Shown: positions 18,015-26,496 of the stretch, piece after piece
Numbering within the stretch: the stretch's first letter is position 1
Layout: the number at the start of each line of letters is the position of its first letter
NCBI RefSeq assembly: GCF_000264945.2
Contig: NZ_CP013070.1
Span: forward strand, 992,001 to 1,056,000
Reading direction: 5' to 3'
DNA: 64,000 bases
Source of the DNA: Sphingobium indicum B90A
Lineage (GTDB): Bacteria > Pseudomonadota > Alphaproteobacteria > Sphingomonadales > Sphingomonadaceae
Program-made: the position numbers and the translations under genes
Notes under the pieces: model-generated
Seen by the model: only the letters and a program-made list of their open reading frames with translations
Database searches by the model: none
Told to the model about the DNA's origin: nothing

Positions 18015-20675
18015 ATGATGAAAGGACTATATTGCGGCGGCGCGCTCGCCGCGCTGGCGGCCGCATCCGCCGCTTCCGCCCAGACCGCGCCTTTGGCGGA
18101 GCCGCAGGCGAAGGCCGGGCTGCCTGCCGACGTGATCGCCGACATCATCGTGACGGCGCGAAAGCGGGAAGAGAATCTTCAGGAAACCCCCATCGCCATA
18201 TCGGCCTTCGGCAACGAGACGCTCGAAGCGCGGGGGGCGACGCGCGTGGACGCGATTGCGGGATCGACGCCCAACCTGACCTTGTCGAACAGTCCGGGCT
18301 TCGGCGCGCAGAGTTCGCCGGCCATCTATGTCCGCGGCATCGGGCAAAAGGATTTTTCGCCCTTCACCGAACCGGGCGTCGGCCTTTATCTCGACGGCGT
18401 CTATATCGCGCGGTCGGTCGGCGGGCTGCTCGACCTGGTGGACATCGATCGCGTCGAAGTTCTGCGCGGTCCGCAGGGAACGCTTTTCGGCCGCAACACG
18501 ATCGGCGGCGCGGTCAGCATCACTTCCCGACAGCCTGACTTCGATCATATTTCGGGGAGCGTAGCGCTCACGATCGGTAACTATCGGCGGCGGGACTTCA
18601 AGGCATCGTTGAACCTGCCGCTGACCGATAGCCTCGCCGTCACCCTGTCCGGCGCGACGATCAATCGCGACGGCAATGTCCGCCGTAGCGACGGGCGCGA
18701 TCTTGGCAATGAACAGCGCCTCGTCGGGCGCTTCGCCCTGCGCTGGAAGGCGTCGAGCCGCATGACCCTGAACTGGTCGGTCGACGGCACCCGCGTGCGG
18801 GAACATGGCCCCGCATTCCGCCTGACCGGCATCGATTATCGGTCGCGGATATTCAATCCCGACAATCTGCCGCTGGCGCTGACCGCGGGCGGCACGCCGC
18901 TTCCTCCCGGCGTGGCGTTCGGAACGCCGCAAAACGGCACGGTGCATGTCATCGCGCCGCCTGACGGCGCCTTCCCGCCGGCCGTCGTCGCCGCCACAGG
19001 CGGCTACCGCAGCACGCTCAATTTTCCGGTCATCGACCTTAACGGAAGCGCGCCGGGCGGACAGATCTACCCCTCGCAAAGCGGCGACGCCCCGACCGAC
19101 AATTTCGCGCTTCTCAACAATTATCTCGCGACCTTCCTCGGCGGACAGCCGTGCCTGTCGCCGCCGAACGGCTCAGCGCCCTATAATCCTTCCGGGGATA
19201 CGGCCAATCGCGCCTGCTACAACAACCAATATGTCACGCGGACGAACCAGGGAACGGGCGCCGATTTTTCGAACATCGACATATGGGGCACCGCCCTCAA
19301 TATCGACCTGGAGCTTTCCGACAGCATCGATCTGAAATCGATAAGCGCCTATCGCAAGCTGAGAAGCGCATCCGATCGCGACGGGGACCATTCGCCGCTG
19401 GAAATCGTCCGGTACGGCAACGATCCGGTCGATCAGGAGCAGGTGAGCCAGGAGGTGCAACTCCTCGGGAGCGCGTTCGGCGATCGGCTCAAATGGATCC
19501 TCGGCGCCTATTATTTCAGGGAAACGGGGGTCAACCTCAACCAGGTCTCCTTCACGCCGCTTTCGTTCGAGGTCGGCGGCTATTTCAGGAACACGAGCAT
19601 AGCGGGCTTCGGCCAGCTCACCTTCGACATCACCGACCGTCTTTCGCTGACCCCTGGGCTGCGATGGACGCGCGACCGCAAATTTTACGATGCGACCGCG
19701 GGCGGCATCATCGCGAACCGCATCGGCATCGTCGATCCGCGCACCCAATATCCGGGCGGGCTGCCCGCCTGCGGCGTTCTGAACCCTTCCGTCATCTGCC
19801 CGCTGGGGCCAACCGAGGGTACGCCTTTCGCGCCCGGCCAACTGGTTCAGCAGGGCCAGGCGTCGACCCAATATAGCGACCTCACGCCGATGGTGAACCT
19901 TGCCTACAAGGCGGCCGACGGGCTGCTCCTATACACCAGCTATTCGGAAGGGTTCAAAGGCGGGGGCTTCACGCACCGCACGCTGCCCCTCCCGATCCTG
20001 CCGGGCGGCATACCGAGCTTCGATCCGGAAACGGTCAAGGTGTACGAAGCCGGCTTCAAGCTCGATGCCTTCGGCCGCCGGCTTAGGCTCAACGCAGCCT
20101 TCTTCAACACCGACTACAGCAATCTTCAGATCCAGGTCTTCGTGGGCCCGGCGCCGCAGATCAAGAATGTCGGTTCGGCACGGATACGCGGCCTGGAACT
20201 TGAAGCGTCGCTCGCGCCGGGCGGCGGATGGCGGCTGGAGGGCGGCCTGGGCTACCTCGATGCACGTTACACCAGCCTAGACGCGGCGCTGGTGAATGGC
20301 GGACTGACGCGAAATGCCGTCACCCTGTCGAGCAAGTTCGAGCAGGTGCCGGATTGGTCGATCAACGCTTCGCTGTCGAAGTCGATGAGTATCGGCGACG
20401 TTGAACTGACGCCGCGCGTGGACTGGTCGTATCGCTCCAAGGTCTATTTCGACTCGATCAACACAGATGCGATCGCCCAGCCGGCCTATTCGCTGGTCAA
20501 TGCGAGCCTGACCGCGGCATCCTTGTCGGACGGCTGGACTTTCAGCGCCCAGGTCACCAATCTGTTCGACAAGGCCTATTATAATTCGGGGGTTTTCAAC
20601 GAGACCTTCGGTGTACAGGAAAATCTGATCGGGCGCAGCCGCGAGTGGTCTATCACGCTCAAGAAGCTGTTTTGA
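18015..20675 (+). CDS. TonB-dependent receptor of the aromatic cluster
   Basis: An 886-residue outer-membrane receptor. Start chosen at the ATG after GGGGGAGAGGGAA, giving the signal peptide MMKGLYCGGALAALAAASAASAQ. A TonB-box region, DIIVTARKREENLQETPIAIS (about 44-64), leads into the plug (AIYVRGIGQKDFSPFTEPGVGLYLDGVYIAR and RVEVLRGPQGTLFGRNTIGGAV). The barrel ends SREWSITLKKLF. This subfamily is greatly expanded in sphingomonads, often next to catabolic genes. It follows the cycloisomerase by 40 bases, so it probably imports the pathway's aromatic substrate. Ligand unknown. Confidence 0.9.
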   Translation: MMKGLYCGGALAALAAASAASAQTAPLAEPQAKAGLPADVIADIIVTARKREENLQETPIAISAFGNETLEARGATRVDAIAGSTPNLTLSNSPGFGAQSSPAIYVRGIGQKDFSPFTEPGVGLYLDGVYIARSVGGLLDLVDIDRVEVLRGPQGTLFGRNTIGGAVSITSRQPDFDHISGSVALTIGNYRRRDFKASLNLPLTDSLAVTLSGATINRDGNVRRSDGRDLGNEQRLVGRFALRWKASSRMTLNWSVDGTRVREHGPAFRLTGIDYRSRIFNPDNLPLALTAGGTPLPPGVAFGTPQNGTVHVIAPPDGAFPPAVVAATGGYRSTLNFPVIDLNGSAPGGQIYPSQSGDAPTDNFALLNNYLATFLGGQPCLSPPNGSAPYNPSGDTANRACYNNQYVTRTNQGTGADFSNIDIWGTALNIDLELSDSIDLKSISAYRKLRSASDRDGDHSPLEIVRYGNDPVDQEQVSQEVQLLGSAFGDRLKWILGAYYFRETGVNLNQVSFTPLSFEVGGYFRNTSIAGFGQLTFDITDRLSLTPGLRWTRDRKFYDATAGGIIANRIGIVDPRTQYPGGLPACGVLNPSVICPLGPTEGTPFAPGQLVQQGQASTQYSDLTPMVNLAYKAADGLLLYTSYSEGFKGGGFTHRTLPLPILPGGIPSFDPETVKVYEAGFKLDAFGRRLRLNAAFFNTDYSNLQIQVFVGPAPQIKNVGSARIRGLELEASLAPGGGWRLEGGLGYLDARYTSLDAALVNGGLTRNAVTLSSKFEQVPDWSINASLSKSMSIGDVELTPRVDWSYRSKVYFDSINTDAIAQPAYSLVNASLTAASLSDGWTFSAQVTNLFDKAYYNSGVFNETFGVQENLIGRSREWSITLKKLF

Positions 20676-20875
20676 CGAGCGGTCCGGGCTGCGGTGCGCT
20701 GCGGGCGCGTCGCGGCCCGCGCCCCCTCGCGGCACGGCGGGCGGCCGGGCGTGGGTCCGATATGCCTTTTGCGCAAACCCCAACGAAATGCCCCCCGCGC
20801 CTGTGCCGCCTATCCACGACCGAATATTGCAGAAGCAATAGCGGCCGGAGATCAGGTTAGCGGCTCTATTTCCAA

Positions 20876-20890
20876 TGGTGACCCCTACGG
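20876..20890. repeat. attR-like copy of the tRNA-Glu 3' end
   Basis: TGGTGACCCCTACGG is an exact 15-base copy of the last bases of the tRNA-Glu gene at 26660-26674, in the same orientation. Such duplications mark the far end of elements that integrate into tRNA genes. It defines the left boundary of a 5.8-kb island. Confidence 0.8.
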
Positions 20891-21123
20891 TCCTTCGTCG
20901 CTTCGTCACTAGGAAGTTTCTTCCGGCAACGTCGATTGATTACATCAGCATTATCATCGTCGAAACCCACTGATGCGGATCGGCGCGAGCGGCCAGACCT
21001 AGGCCCGCGCCTTTAACCGATTTCGCGTGGCCGAGCGCCATATCGCCGCCATCTTGCGTCGGCGCAGCACCGCCGAGGCCCGGATCGGGGTGTGATATAG
21101 CCCCCAAAGTTCGCCCGAATTAA
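20891..21123. other. Gene-free left end of the island
   Basis: This stretch between the attachment repeat and the lipoprotein stop codon holds no supported gene. A short open stretch near 21010-21095 reads RFRVAERHIAAILRRRSTAEARIGV, but it lacks a start and I do not recognise it. Base composition becomes AT-richer on entering the lipoprotein gene. Confidence 0.5.
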
Positions 21124-21782
21124 TCACCTTTTTCCGACAAATACTCCAACGGCAGTGTCATTAACTTGGTTAGACAGTGAGAAAATTCCGCCAATCTCTT
21201 CGGCATTTGGCCCATACGGAACAAATAAGATCCTGCCAGAGAAACCATTTGTGGTGGTTGCATCACTACCAAACGTATTGCTCTGTTGGAGCGTGCCAAA
21301 CGTATTTGTTACGCCCGGCCCATCATTTACTTTAAGATCAATGTTTGTAGTGGTCATGTCGTTTGCAAAGTTACGCGTGACCTGTCCTGTTCCGCTTAAC
21401 CGCCGCGCGGTTCCGCCGATATATGCCGTACCATCAGCAATGCCATTGTACGTGACAGTTCCTGCATTCAAGCGGGCAGCGTCAGGTGTGCGCGAGCCGA
21501 ACAGGAACCATGTCTGGTAGCCAGTTCTTGATGCTCCCGTATTCTGTTTTACCTCCCACATGCCATAGCTGACGTAGCCCAAATGTGAGGATGAATCAGT
21601 CGAACGAAAGATGGTGAGACCGCTGTCGACCGTCCCAAGATCACCATAAGTTAAACTGCGCTGGAATGTGTCGAAATTGGTAGGTGTTGATGCGGTCCGG
21701 TTGCCCGAGGCATATTGGAAATTAGTGACATTTTGACTGCCCGCCTGATCTCTCGCAGTAATTGTATAGGATGACCCATCGT
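21124..21782 (-). pseudogene. 3' part of a TbpB-like surface lipoprotein gene split by an IS
   Basis: This segment encodes the C-terminal two thirds of a surface lipoprotein. It includes SYTITARDQAGSQNVTNFQY, LGYVSYGMWEV, and a terminal barrel with ADGTAYIGGTARRLSGTGQV, FSGRILFVPYGPNAEEIGGIFSL and AVGVFVGKR. GPNAEEIGG-type endings are typical of the transferrin-binding-protein-like beta-barrel of Slam-exported lipoproteins. The N-terminal part lies beyond an IS21-type insertion at 24572-24853. Counting codons across the junction with one target duplication removed gives 310 uninterrupted codons, so the gene was intact before insertion. As it stands the 3' part has no signal peptide and should not be displayed. 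Confidence 0.85.
21775..21782. repeat. Left target-site duplication of the IS21-like element
   Basis: CCCATCGT immediately before the element is repeated immediately after it at 24572-24579. An 8-base direct repeat is within the 4-8 base range made by IS21-family transposition. Both copies are identical, which argues for a recent insertion. Confidence 0.9.
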
Positions 21783-22041
21783 TGTAGCGCGACGATTACG
21801 GTGTCCGGTCGGCGTCAATTTTGATGGCCGATAGGTGGCCGCGCCGGTTGGTGAATTCTGGCTACCATTTGCTGTTGCGAGGAGCAACCGTCGAGCGACA
21901 ATTACGACGCTGGGTAATTGTCGCTGGCGCTGGCCGGAAGCGAGGGTTTGAAGCGCATGGGATGGTTGGCATGTAATTGCCGCTGGCGACAATTACCCGT
22001 TGCCTCAGCAAGGGTGCTCCCGAGCGCGAAGCCAGCGACAA

Positions 22042-22851
22042 TTATGATGGCCGGTCCGGGGCGCCATTGGGCGGGTCGTAATCGCCGGCGTTGATGCGGG
22101 CGACGGCGGAACGCTTGCGGTAGCTTTCGCCGTTCATCTCGATGATGGTCGAGTGGTGCACGAGGCGGTCGATCGCGGCGACAGTCATGGCGGGATCAGG
22201 GAAGACGTTGTCCCATGCCGAAAATGGCTGGTTGGCGGTAATGGCGAGCGAGTGGCGTTCGTAGCGGTGGGCGATGAGCTCGAACAAGGCGCTGGTTTCG
22301 ACCTGGTCCTTGCGGACGTAGGACAGATCGTCGAGCACGATGAGATCGAACTTGTCGAGCTTGTCGAGCATGGCGGGCAAGCTGAGGTCGCGGCGCGCGG
22401 ACTGGAGCTTCTGGACCATGTCGGTGGTGGAGCAGAACAGGACGCGCCGCCCCGTGTCGATGAGGGCATGGCCAATGGCGGCAACTGCGTGCGTCTTGCC
22501 GGTCCCGCTCTGGCCGAACAGCAGCAGGTTGCCGCCGTTCTCGATCCAGTCGTCACCGGCGGCGAGGGACAAGAGGTGCGGTTTGCGGATGCCGGGGGCG
22601 GCGTCGAAATCGAAGGTGGCGAAGGTCTTGCCTGCGGGCAAGCCGGACTGGTCGCGATGGCGCTGGATGCGCCGGGAGGAGCGATCAGCCATCTCGATCT
22701 CGAGAAGCGAGGCCAGCAGGTTGGCGGCCGGCCAGCCATCGCGATCGGCGGTGTCGGTGAGGCGCTTCCAGTTGCGGTTGATGCTCGGCAGGCGCAAGGC
22801 CTTCAGCAGGGTAGGCAGTACGGCGGCGGCCTGATCCTTGGTGCGGGTCAT
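22042..22851 (-). CDS. istB: IS21-family helper ATPase IstB
   Basis: AAA+ ATPase of 269 residues that assists the IstA transposase in target capture. Walker A is LLLFGQSGTGKTHAVAA (about 109-125) and Walker B is FDLIVLDDLSYV (about 167-178). The sensor region ITANQPFSAWDNVFPD and the C-terminal IDRLVHHSTIIEMNGESYR are standard IstB features. The start ATG overlaps the istA stop by one base (TGATG), the usual coupled arrangement. The gene ends just inside the subterminal repeats of the element's left end. Confidence 0.95.
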   Translation of the reverse strand: MTRTKDQAAAVLPTLLKALRLPSINRNWKRLTDTADRDGWPAANLLASLLEIEMADRSSRRIQRHRDQSGLPAGKTFATFDFDAAPGIRKPHLLSLAAGDDWIENGGNLLLFGQSGTGKTHAVAAIGHALIDTGRRVLFCSTTDMVQKLQSARRDLSLPAMLDKLDKFDLIVLDDLSYVRKDQVETSALFELIAHRYERHSLAITANQPFSAWDNVFPDPAMTVAAIDRLVHHSTIIEMNGESYRKRSAVARINAGDYDPPNGAPDRPS

Positions 22852-24356
22852 CAGTGCACCTCCCCGCTGGCGATCAGGCTGTTGTAGCTGTGCAGATCGG
22901 GTGGCGGGATAGCGACATCGCGCTGCGATCTTGCGGTTGGCAGGAACTCGTCCCTGAGCGCATCGACATCGGGCAAGCGCCCGCTGTCGAGAGCCTCATC
23001 GATCCGCCGAGCCAGCACGTCGACACAGTCGCCCCTGGCGGCGATATCGAGCAGCGCGACGGCATCGCGGCAGGCCTGCCGTCCATCGAGTTGGGCATCG
23101 AAGGCTTGCCAGGCCCGCCGGTAGGCGTGATCGGGGAAGAGGGCTTCGCGGTAGACGAGGTTGCGCAGTGCACCGGGCTTGCGGCGCAGGTTACCGATCA
23201 TGTGCCGGAAATCGATGCTATGCCCCCGGTGGGGATGACTGATCCGCACACGCGGCGTGGACATTACCCTGTCTGGACCGAGGAAGAGCTCGATGCGATC
23301 GTCAAAGAGATGCGCGTTGAGGCGCCGTCCGACGAGGCGGGAAGGCACCGAATAGGTAACCCGATCGATGGCGACGGTGCCGTTGCGGGTGACATCGACG
23401 GTGACCATGGCGAAATCGGTGGTTCGCCTTGCGGGCAGCGCCTTGAGTACCCTGCGTTCTGCATCGATGCGCGCAGCATGCCGCCGGTTCTGTCTGGCGA
23501 CCTGCGCCTCAACGAACTCGCGCCAGGCCTCGATGCTGACGAAATCGCGGCTGCCCCGCCGGCGTAAGGCCTGATCGAGCCGTCGCTTGAGATGGGCATG
23601 GGGACCTTCGATCGATCCGTTCTCGTGCGCCTCGCCGCGGTTGTTGCGGGTAGCAAGCATGCCGTAATGACGACACAGCTCGTCATAGCTTCGGGTGAAA
23701 TCCCGCTGCGCATCGGCGTCGAGGTTTTTGTAGGCGGCTGACAGGGAATCGCTGCGGTGTTCGGCCGGCGCACCGCCCAGCTTCCACAACGCATCCTGCA
23801 GGTGCTCCGAAAGGGCGGCAAAGCTCTCCCCGCCCAGCACGACAGCCGCATGCTCCCAGCCACTCGCCGCCAAGCGGAAGTGGTAGAGGCGATAGGCCAG
23901 GGTCTCGCCGGCAACGGTGACCTTGAGACTGTCGCATACCGTGAAATCCGACAGGCCCTGCCGACCGGGCTCATGATGCTGCGGGAAGAAGATCTCCTTC
24001 TCGCCGCCGTGCAGTGCCCGCCAGCGGGCGATCCGGCGTTCCAGTGTTCGTCGTATCGCATCGGGAACAGCATCCTCGCCGAACTCGTCCTGGAGCGTCT
24101 CGAAGACCGTGACGGCAATGATACCGTCGATCTGGAGCAACTCCTCTATACGTGGCCAGAATGGCTCGAGCGGATCGGCGCGGGTGCGCCAGTGGCGCTC
24201 CTTCTTCTTCTGGGACGGAAGCTGCGGATCGTTCTCGATCCGGCGTGCGCTGCGTTCGCTGATACCGGCCTTGGCAGCCGCGACGGCCTGGGTGTGTTGG
24301 CGACGATGGGTCATGAAGAGAAATACCTGCTGATCGGAAATGTGGTGGCCCGGCAT
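22851..24356 (-). CDS. istA: IS21-family transposase IstA
   Basis: DDE transposase of 501 residues from the ATG at 24356. The frame is open further upstream, but those residues run into the terminal repeats. An N-terminal helix-turn-helix region (TQAVAAAKAGISERSARRIEND, about 26-47) binds the ends. The rve catalytic core includes FTVCDSLKVTVAG (first acidic residue) and RNNRGEAHENGSIEGPHAHLKRRLDQAL with the late glutamate. The C-terminal part (VDVTRNGTVAIDRVTYSVPSRLVGRRLNAHLFDDRIEL) matches the Mu-like beta-barrel of IstA proteins. No frame disruption is visible. Confidence 0.93.
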   Translation of the reverse strand: MPGHHISDQQVFLFMTHRRQHTQAVAAAKAGISERSARRIENDPQLPSQKKKERHWRTRADPLEPFWPRIEELLQIDGIIAVTVFETLQDEFGEDAVPDAIRRTLERRIARWRALHGGEKEIFFPQHHEPGRQGLSDFTVCDSLKVTVAGETLAYRLYHFRLAASGWEHAAVVLGGESFAALSEHLQDALWKLGGAPAEHRSDSLSAAYKNLDADAQRDFTRSYDELCRHYGMLATRNNRGEAHENGSIEGPHAHLKRRLDQALRRRGSRDFVSIEAWREFVEAQVARQNRRHAARIDAERRVLKALPARRTTDFAMVTVDVTRNGTVAIDRVTYSVPSRLVGRRLNAHLFDDRIELFLGPDRVMSTPRVRISHPHRGHSIDFRHMIGNLRRKPGALRNLVYREALFPDHAYRRAWQAFDAQLDGRQACRDAVALLDIAARGDCVDVLARRIDEALDSGRLPDVDALRDEFLPTARSQRDVAIPPPDLHSYNSLIASGEVH

Positions 24357-24571
24357 CGCAAACCCATCGCTCGTTGTTCGATGAGTGTTCCGATACCACC
24401 GCCCGCCACAGCCCCGATCTGCCCCCCGAAAGAAGGGGAAAAAGATCGCCACCGGTTGTCTGGTCCGCTCTCCGGTCGGGGCTGCGCCCCTCCCTACGAT
24501 CAGACCAGACAACCGATCCTACCGGCCATCATAGTCGCCGCTCAACCGGCCATCGTAGTTGTCGCCGCGCA

Positions 24572-24579
24572 CCCATCGT
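24572..24579. repeat. Right target-site duplication of the IS21-like element
   Basis: CCCATCGT directly follows the last base of the element and matches the copy at 21775-21782. It also encodes part of the YDG codons of the interrupted lipoprotein. Confidence 0.9.
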
Positions 24580-24853
24580 AGCGAATATCGGTTATCCTTA
24601 CCTCCGCCGCTGTCGTAATTACCGTCCCGGTAATGCGATTGTTAGCATCCGCGGTTTTGTAATGAACGGGCAGAGCGTCCAGATTGCCTCCCGAAGGTGA
24701 AGATGCAAGATATGAAACGGGGGCGGTGACGGCAGCTGGCTGGGAAGGCGTGGGTGTCGGCATCGATGCTACACCTCCGCTGCCGCCTCCCCCACAAGAT
24801 GCAACCGTCAGCCCCATCATCAGAATCACAACATTACGAAAGACTAGTTTCAT
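24572..24853 (-). pseudogene. 5' part of the split TbpB-like surface lipoprotein gene
   Basis: This segment encodes the first 94 codons of the lipoprotein. The signal peptide MKLVFRNVVILMMGLTVASC has a lipobox (TVASC, cysteine at 20). A glycine-rich and Pro/Thr-rich tether follows (GGGGSGGVASMPTPTPSQPAAVTAP), then the first folded residues. GAGGCAAA is the ribosome site. Translation would run into the insertion sequence after RYDG. The gene starts two bases from the start assigned to the divergent Slam gene. A free lipidated stub could still be made but would lack the barrel domain. Confidence 0.85.
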
Positions 24854-24854
24854 T

Positions 24855-26213
24855 TTGCCTCGCCCACGCATATGCAAAAAACACGCTGGCTTCCTCCCCA
24901 GCTTGCTCTCGGTCGCGTTCGCAATATCTGCGTCCGCCGTCAATGCTGCGCCAGAAAAACAAGCGGCACCAATGCTTTCGACTGAGGGGGTTTCAGCGAG
25001 CCAGATGCTTGATCTTGGGGAGCATCTCGCGGTTGCAGGCAAAATCGGCGATGCGAACCTGATTCTCGATGCTCTCAAGCAAAATGATGAAGGCTCGCGC
25101 GAGCAAATTCTGCTCGCAGGCATCATTGCGGTGGCTCAAGGTAATTTGTCTTTGGCTGAAGCGGGCTTCCGAACCCTCCTATTGCGGGATCCTCACGACA
25201 CCAGAGTCCGGCTCGAACTTGCACGGGTACTTTTTTTGCTGCACCGATATGCAGCTGCAGATTATCATTTTAGGCTCAGCGCTGCGCGAAGCCCAACGTC
25301 TGTGCAACATAATATTTCACTTTTCCGCCGCGCAATACAGGCACAACGAACATGGCGTGTTTCGGTGGAAGGGGGAATTGCCCCGGATACCAACGTGAAC
25401 TCAGCGGGTCGTGACCGAATTGTCGATTTGTTCGGGTTGCCCTTTAACGTGGACAACGATGCTCGCGAAAAATCAGGGGTCGGTGTTTTTGCAAATGCCG
25501 ACGTTGAACTTCGGTTGCGGCGCTCTGAAGCAGTGGGATTGTCCATCCGCGCATTCGGAAACGCTCGGGAATACCGTCGTTCGGCTTTTAATGATGAGGT
25601 CGCGGGCATCGAAATCGGCCCACAATTTCGGTTTGGCAACGCGCAAGTGATCGTTGCGGGAACAGGTCTGTTTCGGTGGTATGGCCGAGAGATATACTCG
25701 CGAGCTCTAGGAGCAGCGCTACGCGTTGAACTGCCCATCTCAGCGCAATGGCAGGTCGATCTGAAGCCTCAATTCAGATCAGTCAATTATCTCCAAAACC
25801 CAAGCCAAAACGGACCTTTTATGAGCTTGAACGGTCAGATTAGCCGCTCCCTCGGGAGTCATGCCTTAGGGCAAATCGATTTTCTCGCGTCGCGACAGTC
25901 TGCTCGCGCTCCTGGCTACGCTTATCGAGAAGCAGGGCTAGGTGTGAGTGCATTTGCTGAACTTGGAAATGGAATTACTGTAGGAGGAAGTATCGAGGCA
26001 GCGCGGACGGTGTTCGATGCTCCACTCTTCGGATTTGCAAAGACACGCCGCGATTGGAGAGCCGCAACAACCATTTCTGTTCTCAATCGGAACTGGATTT
26101 TGTTGGGATTCTCGCCTGTCGCGCGGCTGAGTTTTGCACGGTCGAAATCTACAATTAGTTTTTTTGAATATCGTCGAACACGACTGGAACTTGCATTGCA
26201 GCGGCCATTCTAA
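24855..26213 (+). CDS. Surface lipoprotein assembly modifier (Slam, DUF560)
   Basis: Slam proteins are outer-membrane devices that move TbpB-like lipoproteins to the cell surface. A TTG at 24855 is assigned as start because the residues after it form a signal peptide (MPRPRICKKHAGFLPSLLSVAFAISASAVNA); no ATG fits. The N-terminal domain is TPR-like (ILLAGIIAVAQGNLSLAEAGFRTLLLRDP, VRLELARVLFLLHRYAAADYHFRL). A C-terminal barrel then begins WRVSVEGGIAPDTNVNSAG, the APD-(S/T)N-(I/V)N signature of DUF560, and ends RLELALQRPF. The product is 452 residues, and the coding sequence is AT-richer than the chromosome. Its likely substrate gene, divergent from it, is broken by an IS. The start is less certain than the identity. 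Confidence 0.8.
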   Translation: MPRPRICKKHAGFLPSLLSVAFAISASAVNAAPEKQAAPMLSTEGVSASQMLDLGEHLAVAGKIGDANLILDALKQNDEGSREQILLAGIIAVAQGNLSLAEAGFRTLLLRDPHDTRVRLELARVLFLLHRYAAADYHFRLSAARSPTSVQHNISLFRRAIQAQRTWRVSVEGGIAPDTNVNSAGRDRIVDLFGLPFNVDNDAREKSGVGVFANADVELRLRRSEAVGLSIRAFGNAREYRRSAFNDEVAGIEIGPQFRFGNAQVIVAGTGLFRWYGREIYSRALGAALRVELPISAQWQVDLKPQFRSVNYLQNPSQNGPFMSLNGQISRSLGSHALGQIDFLASRQSARAPGYAYREAGLGVSAFAELGNGITVGGSIEAARTVFDAPLFGFAKTRRDWRAATTISVLNRNWILLGFSPVARLSFARSKSTISFFEYRRTRLELALQRPF

Positions 26214-26420
26214 ATAAAATCGGCAAAGAGTACGATATATCGATTGTTCAGGCTCATCTGTGTCCGCCGATCTGGAATTCGCTATCATCTGTGATGCAAA
26301 GTCTGATGTAGATGCACGGTAATCAGGTGTTTTTCCGTCAGCGTCCGCTTCAGAGCATCACACATTCCCGAATGAATGACCGGCTTTGGTCGTCTGCGGA
26401 GCGGCGGCTTTCTCCGCACG
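26214..26420. other. Gene-free island segment
   Basis: No supported gene or clear terminator was seen after the Slam gene. The sequence is relatively AT-rich. It passes into degraded integrase sequence at about 26421. Confidence 0.5.
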
Positions 26421-26496
26421 GTCTGTCCCCGTCGGTGAGCTTGTAGGGCTTCTCCCGCCCCTTGGCGGCTTTGATCGCCACCGCCGAAAGTGCCAT
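26421..26496 (-). pseudogene. 5' remnant of a tRNA-targeting tyrosine integrase
   Basis: Reading leftward from the ATG at 26496 gives MALSAVAIKAAKGREKPYKLTDGD. This is the start of the Arm DNA-binding (DUF4102) domain of P4-type integrases, usually followed by GLYLLV. Here the match stops after TDGD and the frame ends within 30 further codons. The gene points away from the tRNA-Glu 3' end, 164 bases off, exactly as in intact integrative elements. It shows how the island arrived and that it can no longer excise itself. Confidence 0.72.

Larger units (their letters stand above)
21783..24571 (-). mobile_element. IS21-family insertion sequence, 2789 bp
   Basis: A complete element with istA and istB on the minus strand. 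The ends are imperfect inverted repeats starting TGTAGCGCGACGATTACG on the left and, on the other strand, TGCGCGGCGACAACTACG on the right. Subterminal copies of a GCGAC-AATTACGATGGCCGG-type repeat occur in both ends, including about 22032-22052, 24504-24571 and several in 21783-22041. Multiple subterminal repeats are a known IS21 trait. Both genes are open and the flanks carry a perfect 8-base duplication, so it may be active. It interrupts the lipoprotein gene. Confidence 0.93.

Noticed and set aside
20694..20912. Short frames after the second TonB receptor
   Set aside because: They cross the attachment repeat and show no start context or family features.
21010..21098. Possible transposase or resolvase fragment (RFRVAERHIAAILRRRS)
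   Set aside because: Too short, no start codon, and not recognisable enough to name.
22153..22887. 244-codon plus-strand frame inside the IS
   Set aside because: Antisense to istB, which has intact Walker motifs.
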